Source: G963677445 sp963678275
Lineage (GTDB): Bacteria > Bacteroidota > Ignavibacteria > Ignavibacteriales > Melioribacteraceae
NCBI GenBank assembly: GCA_963678275.1
Contig: OY782765.1
Coordinates: 6,758,001 to 6,822,000, forward strand
Direction of reading: 5' to 3'
DNA: 64,000 nt
Below are positions 42,776 through 50,249 of the stretch, in pieces (within the stretch, counting starts at the first letter, position 1; each line of letters begins with the position of its first letter). The notes under the pieces are model-generated. The model did no database searches and was not told the origin of the DNA. It worked only from the letters and a program-made list of their open reading frames with translations. Made by a program: the position numbers and the translations under genes.

Positions 42776-43447
42776 ATGAATACTATTTTAGTAGTTGATG
42801 ATCAAAAAGAAAATGTTCATCTTTTAAGGGACAGGTTAAAACGTTCAGGATTTAATATTCTGACTGCCTTCGACGGTCCTTCCGGTATAGAGCAGGCCAT
42901 AAATCATATACCTGACCTGATTCTTCTTGATGTGATGATGCCCGGAATGTCGGGATATGAAGTTTGTGAAAAACTTATTGAAAATGACATCACCCGTTCC
43001 ATTCCGGTTATTCTTGTAACCGCGCTGACCGGGCCGGAAGATATTCAAAGAGGTTTGGAAGCGGGAGCTTATGATTATGTAAAAAAACCTTTTAATAAAA
43101 CCGAACTTGTGGCCAGAATCAATTCAGCTCTGCGTTTCCGGGCAACCAGCAAGCGTCTTGTTGAAATGGAAAAAATTAATACTTTTGCCGCGACCGTCGT
43201 TACAGCCAATCATGAAATAAAACAACCGCTCACTTTAATTAATCTTTCAACCGCCGCTATCAGGAGGCAGATAGACAGTGATCATTTGTCGAAGGAAAAG
43301 GTGGTGAAAAGGATTGGTATTATTGAGGATGCCACCAGGAATATCATCAACATTCTCGATAAGTTGAGTTCAATAAAAAATCCGGAGTTTACTGATTATA
43401 TAAATAATTTAAAAATGATTATGCTGGAAAATAAATCAGGAGCCTGA
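42776..43447 (+). CDS. Receiver plus histidine-kinase dimerisation domain, no ATPase domain
   Basis: A 223-aa protein: receiver (D52 in LLDVMMPG, K104 region KKPFN), then a DHp/HisKA-like helical pair with the H-box TANHEIKQPLTLINL (H146) and no HATPase domain; the reading frame ends after the second helix. It could serve as a histidine phosphotransfer or receiver-adaptor protein rather than a kinase. The start at 42776 has GGGAG at 42767-42771; an upstream in-frame start is weaker. Its last 12 bases overlap the 3' end of the convergent hybrid kinase gene. Confidence 0.85.
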   Translation: MNTILVVDDQKENVHLLRDRLKRSGFNILTAFDGPSGIEQAINHIPDLILLDVMMPGMSGYEVCEKLIENDITRSIPVILVTALTGPEDIQRGLEAGAYDYVKKPFNKTELVARINSALRFRATSKRLVEMEKINTFAATVVTANHEIKQPLTLINLSTAAIRRQIDSDHLSKEKVVKRIGIIEDATRNIINILDKLSSIKNPEFTDYINNLKMIMLENKSGA

Positions 43448-44716
43448 TTTTAGCAGCTCTCCAATTACATTCTGCATCTCATCAAAATTATAGGGTTTTT
43501 TCAAAATCCTGTCAATATTAAGATTTTTTATCAGAAGTTCTTTTTCACTCAGGTATGTGCCTGAAGCGAGAATAACCGGAATTTTATATCCCATCTCTCT
43601 TATCTGACGAATACATTCCACGCCATTAAGTCTGGGCATTTTTTTATCAATAACAACCAGGTCAATCTCGGGATGTTTTTTTAATAATCTGAGCGCCGCG
43701 TACCCGTCGCTGGCCTGAATAACTTCGTAATTATTGTATTCCAGCAATTCGGTCAAAAGTTCAATTACCGATTCTTCATCATCGGCTATCAGAATTTTTG
43801 TTTTCCCTTTTTCCTTTGTAATATTATTGATCTGCTCGGGAATAAATATATCAAATTCAGTTCCCTTACCCCGGCTGCTGCTTACTTCAATTCTTCCGGA
43901 ATATTTTTCAATAATGTTTTTACAGGTATGCAGCCCCAGTCCCGATTCCTGCTTTTTAATTTTTGTCGAAAAACCATAGCTGAATACTTTGTCGAGGTTT
44001 TCACTGCTGATACCAATTCCGGAATCTTTTACTTTAATATGCAGGTAATTTTCATTTCGCGATGATTCATCTCCTGATTCAGCAATATTTTCTCTCATCA
44101 CAGAAAGAGAAATAACACCGCTTTTTTCGATTGCTTCAACCGCATTTACCACAAGATTAAGCATAACCCTGTAAAGGTCGTTTTTATTGCCGAGGAAGAA
44201 CATATCCTCATCAGCGGGTGTGAAATTAAAACTGATCCGGGGTGGAACAGAGTTTTTGACTGATTCGACAAACTCTTTCATGAACTTATTTATTTCAATC
44301 TTTTTCCGCAATGGAGAATGTTCTTTATCTCCCTGAAGCACCTCAGATGTAATATCGGATGCCCGGTAGATATTTGTTTCAATATTTTCCAGATGTTTAA
44401 GTCCGCTCTCATCCATAGAGCTCGTTTCAAGCAAAAGGTCAATTGTGTTAAGAACTGTTGAAAAAATATTATTAAAGTCGTGCGCGACAGCTTTAAGATT
44501 GTTTTTTTCCGACATGCCTTCCATATGAACGAGGTATGTTTTATCGCTGAGTTTTACCTCAAAAATATTCAGTCCCTCAACATCCTTTTTGTCAGGATAT
44601 TTTTCTTTTCCCCTTGTAGATTTCCAAAGGATAATTTTATTCTCGTCGGCTATTATTACAGGGGCCGGAAAATTATTTATAATTTCGGGTATTAAATTTA
44701 TAAAAGTCGGATCCAC
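43436..44716 (-). CDS. Hybrid histidine kinase (PAS-like, HDFNN type, with receiver)
   Basis: A 426-aa cytoplasmic sensor kinase. A short PAS-like N-terminus (1-65), DHp with H79 in AVAHDFNNIFSTVL (the HDFNN class often paired with NtrC regulators), a HATPase domain with the N box NLVVNAVEAI, DSGIGI and GLGLHTCKNII, then a C-terminal receiver (about 305-426) with VVIDKKMP. No membrane segments. It starts with GTG 13 bp after the NtrC-type gene and is probably co-transcribed with it, forming a matched pair. Confidence 0.92.
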   Translation of the reverse strand: MDPTFINLIPEIINNFPAPVIIADENKIILWKSTRGKEKYPDKKDVEGLNIFEVKLSDKTYLVHMEGMSEKNNLKAVAHDFNNIFSTVLNTIDLLLETSSMDESGLKHLENIETNIYRASDITSEVLQGDKEHSPLRKKIEINKFMKEFVESVKNSVPPRISFNFTPADEDMFFLGNKNDLYRVMLNLVVNAVEAIEKSGVISLSVMRENIAESGDESSRNENYLHIKVKDSGIGISSENLDKVFSYGFSTKIKKQESGLGLHTCKNIIEKYSGRIEVSSSRGKGTEFDIFIPEQINNITKEKGKTKILIADDEESVIELLTELLEYNNYEVIQASDGYAALRLLKKHPEIDLVVIDKKMPRLNGVECIRQIREMGYKIPVILASGTYLSEKELLIKNLNIDRILKKPYNFDEMQNVIGELLKSGS

Positions 44717-44729
44717 AAAAAATTTCCAA

Positions 44730-46085
44730 TTATTTCAGGTTATATTTTTTAATTTTTGAATACAAGGTCTTTTGACTTATTCCGAGTGATCTCGCTGTAT
44801 TTTCCCTGTTATTCTTAAAATGTCTGAGAGTTTTTGCGATCTGTTTTATTTCAATTTCCTCAAGAGTCAATAGTTCCCCGTCATCATTTCCCTTTCCGCT
44901 GCTTTTTGCGGCAGGATAGGCAGATCCCGCGAGATTAATATCGGAAGGGCGAATTATGCTGCCTTCACAAAAAATTATTGCCCTTTCAATCATATGTTCC
45001 AATTCTCTTACGTTTCCGGGGAAGTCATAGTTTTTTAATATATCAATAACTTCATCAGAAATTTTTACAGGAGACCTGACCGGTGATTTTTTTTGAAGAA
45101 AATATTCGGCAAGCCTGATTACATCATCTTCTCTCTCTCTTAACGGGGGAATAGTCAGAGTGATAACATTAAGTCTGAACAACAGATCTTTTCTGAAATT
45201 GTTTTTATCAGCTTCATGCATAAGGTTTTTGTTTGTCGCTCCGATTACTCTGACATTCGATTTCAGAGAAGAAACACCGCCAATTCTTCTAAAATCTCCA
45301 TTTTCCAGAAATCTGAGCAGTTTCGGCTGAAGTGTAAGGCTTAATTCCCCAATTTCATCGAGAAAGAGAGTTCCTCCGTCGGCAATTTCCACCAGGCCCT
45401 GTTTTGATGCTTTCGCGTCGGTAAAGGCTCCCTTTTCATATCCGAAAAGTTCACTCTCAATAAGCTGATCAGGAAGGGAGGCGCAATTTATTACGACCAG
45501 AGGTTTATCATTCCGGTTGGAACATTCATGAATATATTCAGCGAACATTTCTTTACCTGTGCCGGTTTCACCCTGGAGTAAAATATTAGAATCAGATTTT
45601 GCTCCTTTTTCAGCAAGACCGAGAACATTTTTCATCAGATCACTTTCACCGATAATCTTAGGAGGTTTTTTGCTGTCAACTCTTGAGCTCAGGATAGTAT
45701 TTCTCAGTATCAGTTCCTTATGCTCAAGCGCGCGGCGTATAGTCAGTGAAAGCACTTCAAGATCATAAGGTTTTGTAATAAAATCGTAGGCGCCAAGCTT
45801 AATACAGTCGATCGCGGTTCTTACATCATATCTCGCGGTAAGTACAATAGTTTGCAGAGAAGGATGGTTGTCCTGATTGTATCTCAGAACTTCATCACCA
45901 TTCATCTCTTTCATTTCCATATCAAGAAGAAGCAGGTCATATTTTTTTTTATTCAGTTGCTCAATGGCCAGCTTGCCATCATTGACCGTATCAACCTGGT
46001 AACCTTCACTCGTAAGTTCTTCTTTTAACAGATAACATAGTGTTTCGTCATCATCGGTGACGAGTATTTTAGCGTAATTATTCAT
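44730..46085 (-). CDS. NtrC-family sigma-54-dependent response regulator
   Basis: A 451-aa regulator: receiver (D55 in LLLLDMEM), AAA+ domain (Walker A GETGTGKE 171-178; the sigma-54 contact loop reads GAFTDA at 219-224 rather than GAFTGA, a common natural variant; Walker B GGTLFLDEIGE), arginine-finger region, and a C-terminal Fis-type HTH (NRENTARSLGISQKTLYSKIKKY). Upstream gene of the kinase operon, divergent from the ECF sigma factor across a 243-bp gap. Its targets are not evident in the window. Confidence 0.94.
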   Translation of the reverse strand: MNNYAKILVTDDDETLCYLLKEELTSEGYQVDTVNDGKLAIEQLNKKKYDLLLLDMEMKEMNGDEVLRYNQDNHPSLQTIVLTARYDVRTAIDCIKLGAYDFITKPYDLEVLSLTIRRALEHKELILRNTILSSRVDSKKPPKIIGESDLMKNVLGLAEKGAKSDSNILLQGETGTGKEMFAEYIHECSNRNDKPLVVINCASLPDQLIESELFGYEKGAFTDAKASKQGLVEIADGGTLFLDEIGELSLTLQPKLLRFLENGDFRRIGGVSSLKSNVRVIGATNKNLMHEADKNNFRKDLLFRLNVITLTIPPLREREDDVIRLAEYFLQKKSPVRSPVKISDEVIDILKNYDFPGNVRELEHMIERAIIFCEGSIIRPSDINLAGSAYPAAKSSGKGNDDGELLTLEEIEIKQIAKTLRHFKNNRENTARSLGISQKTLYSKIKKYNLK

Positions 46086-46328
46086 TAATCGGTTCTGATA
46101 TTTCTAATAGCGACAATACATGCAATGCAAAAATAAACATTTAAACTTGATAAATGAAAGGAGCAGATTAAATAGAGTAGTGGCAATAGCAATCAAATTA
46201 TGAAAATGCTTAATAATAATTCCATTTTCGATTATTTTTTCATAATGTTTATTGGGAAAATTTTTTATCCCTTTACAACCATTCTTTTTTTACTGAGTCT
46301 AATAACACAGACAGAATAAAAAGAAATT

Positions 46329-46904
46329 ATGAATACAGACGAAAAACTTGTAAAAATGGCAAAAAGCGGAGACATGAACGCCTTTACCCGGCTTGTTTCA
46401 AAATATGACAGACATGTGATGAATATCGCTTATTCATTCAGAAATTGCGAAGATGACGCCAATGATATTTATCAGGAAGTTTTTTTAAGAGTATTCAGGG
46501 GATTAAAAAACTTTGAATTCAGAAGTGAATTTTCTACCTGGATTTACAGAATAACTTCAAATGTCTGCATATCGTGGGAAAGGAAAAAGGGAAAGAGCCG
46601 GTTTGAATCTATCGATAAACCGGCATATAACGGAGAAAATGAGACAAGTTTTTCAGAAATGCTGCCGGGAGATTCAAAAGCCGATGAAGCGACCATACGT
46701 GCGGAAACCGCTGAAATGATCGACATGGCAATCGACAGCCTGCCGCCTCAGCAAAAAATGGCATTCGTGCTTAAATATTATCGTGAACTTAAAATAAGAG
46801 AAATCGCGGTTATTATGAATTGCGGAGAAGGAACAGTAAAGAGATATTTATTTAACAGCACCAGAAAGGTCAGGGAGCTGTTAAAAAGTTTTATAACAAA
46901 TTGA
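46329..46904 (+). CDS. ECF-type RNA polymerase sigma factor
   Basis: A 191-aa extracytoplasmic-function sigma factor. Region 2: ANDIYQEVFLRVFRGLKNF then FSTWIYRITSNVCISW; region 4: LPPQQKMAFVLKYYRELKIREIAVIMNCGEGTVKRYL. First gene of a four-gene operon with its anti-sigma factor 16 bp downstream, the standard autoregulated layout. The likely output includes the two repeat proteins in the same operon. Confidence 0.93.
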   Translation: MNTDEKLVKMAKSGDMNAFTRLVSKYDRHVMNIAYSFRNCEDDANDIYQEVFLRVFRGLKNFEFRSEFSTWIYRITSNVCISWERKKGKSRFESIDKPAYNGENETSFSEMLPGDSKADEATIRAETAEMIDMAIDSLPPQQKMAFVLKYYRELKIREIAVIMNCGEGTVKRYLFNSTRKVRELLKSFITN

Positions 46905-46920
46905 TTTTTCGGAGAGATTT

Positions 46921-47892
46921 ATGGAACATAAAAAATACAAAGAACTCATGTATCTGGCTGTAATGGAGGAGTTGGGACAGGAAGAGATAATTGAACTGGA
47001 AAACCACCTGCTTGAGTGTTCGGAATGTTCCGCGGAATATGACAGCCTGAAAAATATCCACTCGGCGCTTGTATGGAACCGTCCGAAAAAAGTCAGTGAT
47101 GAAAATCTTAAATTTAACAGGCAGAAGTTATTTGAAACGCTGCGAAAGGAACAGAATAAATCGGGATTTTTTCAAAAATTACTAAATTTCCTGCGGGAAA
47201 TAATAGCGCCCGGGTATAAAATCGCTTTATCGGGAGCATTTACGTTATTAATTGGTATCTTTACCGGGTGGCTTATTTTTACCGGAAACAATTCACAAAA
47301 TGGAATTATTACCAGAGAGAATGAAGTAAGTATTGATAAATTAAAAGAGAGTGGAATGAGAATATCCAACATTCGTTTCCCAAATCCTTTCCTGCAGGGT
47401 GAAGAGATTGATATCTCTTTTGATATTGTCAGACCAATAAATATAAAAGGCAATTTTTCAGATCCCGGGGTGCAGAAACTTCTCGCTACCGCAATGCTTA
47501 CCTCGGATAACGCCGGAGTGAAGCTTAAAACAATATCAACTCTCAACCGGCAGATGCCATTGAAGGAGAGAGTTCTTCTTGATCCTGCCGTAAAGGAAGC
47601 CCTGCTAAGCACACTTAAGGTTGATCTTAACCCGGGAGTAAGAAAAGAAGCGCTGGAAGTGTTAAGTAAATATCCTTTTGATCCCGATATAAGGAACGCT
47701 CTGCTTTTTGTTCTCGAAAACGATACGAATGCCGGTATCAGGATTAACGCGATAAACGCTCTGGCTCAATATAAAACGGAAGGGATAATGCTTGATGATA
47801 ATTTAAAGAGAAGTGTAAGAAAAAGTATCGATGATGAAAAAAATGAGTTTATAAAACTTCGTGCCGCAAAAATTATTCTGGAGGATAATTAA
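46921..47892 (+). CDS. Membrane anti-sigma factor with C-terminal HEAT-like repeats
   Basis: A 323-aa protein. The zinc-binding anti-sigma (ZAS) motif H-x3-C-x2-C is present in HLLECSECSAEY (H29, C33, C36), binding the ECF factor in the cytoplasm. One transmembrane helix (about 102-122) follows, then a periplasmic region of about 200 residues with alpha-helical repeats (VLLDPAVKEALLSTLKVDLNPGVRKEALEVLSKY, then ...IRNALLFVLENDTNAGIRINAINALAQ), like HEAT repeats. A HEAT-like sensor on an anti-sigma factor is unusual. GGAG precedes the ATG. Confidence 0.88.
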   Translation: MEHKKYKELMYLAVMEELGQEEIIELENHLLECSECSAEYDSLKNIHSALVWNRPKKVSDENLKFNRQKLFETLRKEQNKSGFFQKLLNFLREIIAPGYKIALSGAFTLLIGIFTGWLIFTGNNSQNGIITRENEVSIDKLKESGMRISNIRFPNPFLQGEEIDISFDIVRPINIKGNFSDPGVQKLLATAMLTSDNAGVKLKTISTLNRQMPLKERVLLDPAVKEALLSTLKVDLNPGVRKEALEVLSKYPFDPDIRNALLFVLENDTNAGIRINAINALAQYKTEGIMLDDNLKRSVRKSIDDEKNEFIKLRAAKIILEDN

Positions 47893-47893
47893 G

Positions 47894-49015
47894 ATGAAAA
47901 AGATAATTCTTATAAACATGTTGTTGACCGTTATTCTTATGGCGGGAATTAGAGAAGATGAAAGGACAAAATCATTTCAGGTCAGGCCTGGCGAAACTTT
48001 AAAAGTGAATGTTAATCCGGGAGAGATTGCGGTCAATACCTGGGAAAAAAATGAAGTGCTTGTGAAAGTTGAAGGAATAGATGAAGAAGATCTGCAATAT
48101 CTTGAGATTGAATACCGCGATGATATTGTATATGTCACTTTTGAATCGGGATGGGCCTGGTCGAGTGACGCGGATTTTGAGCTTTTTATTCCGCAAAAAT
48201 TTAATGTTGAGCTTAAAAGCACCGGCGGTGATATAAAAATTCTAAACGATATTGAGGGGGAAATAAGAATAAACACCGCGGGTGGGGATATCAAAACAAA
48301 AAATATTTCCGGGGGGATATCTTTTCACACGTCGGGTGGAGATATAAAATCGGGCGACTTTATAGGCGAAGTTAAAATCAGCACACAGGGCGGAGATATC
48401 AGAACCGGTTCGATAAAGGGAGGAAAAAAAGCAAAAATACTTACTTATGGCGGTGATATAAGACTTGGTTTTATTGAGGCTTCACTTGAGTTGCAGACAT
48501 ACGGCGGAACCGTTTCAATAAAAGACAGCAAAGGTGACGCGAAAATTGTAACTTATGGCGGGAATATCAGGGCCGGAAATCTGGAGGGGAATATTATGAT
48601 GAATACTTATGGCGGAAACATTATCGCTGAAAAATGTCTGGGAAGCATTGAGGCTGAAACTGCAGGCGGAAATATCCGGTTGAAATTTGTTGATGGTGAA
48701 GTAAGCGCCAAAACCGCGAGTGGAAATATCACCCTGAACCTGAAACCTTCGAAAGATGGAAGAAGTGAACTGCAAAGTTCTCACGGACGAATAATACTGG
48801 GCATTATTGAAGGCAGCAGCGCCACTATTAAAGCGGAAATCAGTTTTCACGGCTGGTGGGATGAAGAATACAGGATTGATTCCGATTTTGAAGCTGAATC
48901 ATATAATAAAGATGAAGATATGAATGAAGTCAACGCGGTATATAAAATTAATGGAGGAGGCCATGTGATCTCTCTCTATTCTGTTAATTCGGGAATAACT
49001 TTGTATAAAAAATAA
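47894..49015 (+). CDS. Exported DUF4097-type beta-repeat protein
   Basis: A 373-aa exported protein with a signal peptide (MKKIILINMLLTVILMAG). I start it at ATG 47894, directly after the anti-sigma stop with GGAGGA upstream. Residues about 75-300 are a regular series of strands of about 18-21 aa ending in GGDI or YGGNI (INTAGGDIKTKN, FHTSGGDIKSGD, ISTQGGDIRTGS, ILTYGGDIRLG and so on), the DUF4097 pattern, probably a beta solenoid. Third gene of the ECF operon and a paralogue of the next gene. Confidence 0.87.
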   Translation: MKKIILINMLLTVILMAGIREDERTKSFQVRPGETLKVNVNPGEIAVNTWEKNEVLVKVEGIDEEDLQYLEIEYRDDIVYVTFESGWAWSSDADFELFIPQKFNVELKSTGGDIKILNDIEGEIRINTAGGDIKTKNISGGISFHTSGGDIKSGDFIGEVKISTQGGDIRTGSIKGGKKAKILTYGGDIRLGFIEASLELQTYGGTVSIKDSKGDAKIVTYGGNIRAGNLEGNIMMNTYGGNIIAEKCLGSIEAETAGGNIRLKFVDGEVSAKTASGNITLNLKPSKDGRSELQSSHGRIILGIIEGSSATIKAEISFHGWWDEEYRIDSDFEAESYNKDEDMNEVNAVYKINGGGHVISLYSVNSGITLYKK

Positions 49016-49030
49016 AAATGGTGAAAAAAA

Positions 49031-50179
49031 ATGAAAAAGAATAATATATCTTCAGTATTGTTTATAACTATTACAGTTGTTTTTGTTTTTTCCCTTTTTT
49101 CGATGAATTCCGGCCAAACTGAGAGTGGGAATTTTACACGGGAATTTCAGGTTAAACCGGGCGGCGAACTTGATATTGAATTAAAAGCCGGCGGAAGTAT
49201 TTTTATCGATGGCTGGGATAAAGACCAGGTCCTGGTTGAGGCGCGAATTACCGGCAGGGATGCCGAGGAAATTTCCTTTTTCGCCGAACAAGAAAATTCC
49301 GGAGTAAAGGTATTTTCGGAATATACCGGTGAGAAAAATACCGCAAAATACAGGATAAAGGTAAAAGTCAAAGTCCCTTTAAAATATGATATCCTGTTTA
49401 ACACATTGGGGGGAGAGGTACATTTGGAAAATATCAGCGGTGAGTTTTCAGGAAAAACCATGGGGGGTGAGCTGGAAATAAATAAGTTATCGGGAAAAGC
49501 CGAATTAAAAACGATGGGGGGCGCGATAAATATTAAAGATTCCCGACTTGATGGTTATGTGAAGACAATGGGCGGGGCTATAGATATTTATAATGTCACC
49601 GGTGATCTCAACGCCAAAACGATGGGAGGCGCGATAAACTATCGAAATAATCTGACATCCGGCGGTGAGATGCTGAATATTTCTACTATGGGTGGCGCGA
49701 TAAATGTTGATGAAGCAAGCGGCGGCGCGGATGTAAGCACAATGGGAGGTTCCATTCGTATTGGTAAAATAGGCAATAAATTAAATGCTAAAACAATGGG
49801 TGGAGATATTGACATTGAAGAAGCAGCCGCGGAAATTTCGGCTGAAACCATGGGAGGCGACATTGTGGCCAATATAACAGGTGCGAACGAAAAAGGGGAT
49901 GGTGATATTAAATTAAAATCTATGGGAGGGGATATTAACGTATCAGTTCCCGATAATTATCCCATGGATATCAGGATTGAGATTACTTATGACGCGGATG
50001 ATGGTAAACCGGAAATTGAAAGCGATTTCGAATTATCGGAAGAAATAGTTGATGTGGATGATGATGACTGGGATTCAGGTGATAAAAAGCGTCTGATCGC
50101 TGAAGGGAAATCGGGGTCCGGACAGCATAAGGTATTATTAAAAACATACCACGGGAATGTGACTCTTTCGAAAAAATAA
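49031..50179 (+). CDS. Exported DUF4097-type protein with TMGG repeats
   Basis: A 382-aa exported protein, paralogous to the previous one. After a signal peptide (about 1-29) and a strand-rich region (FQVKPGGELDIELKAGGSIF), it carries about nine repeats with the core K/S-TMGG-A/D-I-x-I (KTMGGAINI, KTMGGAIDI, STMGGAINV, STMGGSIRI, KTMGGDIDI, ETMGGDIVA, KSMGGDINV), period about 17-21 aa. An acidic segment (DVDDDDWD) precedes the end. The repeat regularity at the protein level suggests a solenoid. Ends before the terminator at 50202. Confidence 0.88.
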   Translation: MKKNNISSVLFITITVVFVFSLFSMNSGQTESGNFTREFQVKPGGELDIELKAGGSIFIDGWDKDQVLVEARITGRDAEEISFFAEQENSGVKVFSEYTGEKNTAKYRIKVKVKVPLKYDILFNTLGGEVHLENISGEFSGKTMGGELEINKLSGKAELKTMGGAINIKDSRLDGYVKTMGGAIDIYNVTGDLNAKTMGGAINYRNNLTSGGEMLNISTMGGAINVDEASGGADVSTMGGSIRIGKIGNKLNAKTMGGDIDIEEAAAEISAETMGGDIVANITGANEKGDGDIKLKSMGGDINVSVPDNYPMDIRIEITYDADDGKPEIESDFELSEEIVDVDDDDWDSGDKKRLIAEGKSGSGQHKVLLKTYHGNVTLSKK

Positions 50180-50201
50180 AAGAATCATAAAATAAGCAGA
50201 T

Positions 50202-50227
50202 AAAAGCCCCGGAATCGGGGCTTTTTT
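50202..50227. terminator. Terminator at the end of the ECF operon
   Basis: Arms AAAAGCCCCG and CGGGGCTTTT with an AAT loop, followed by T on the plus strand and preceded by A for the convergent minus gene; likely bidirectional. Confidence 0.93.
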
Positions 50228-50249
50228 GTTAATAAGAACCACTATGCAT

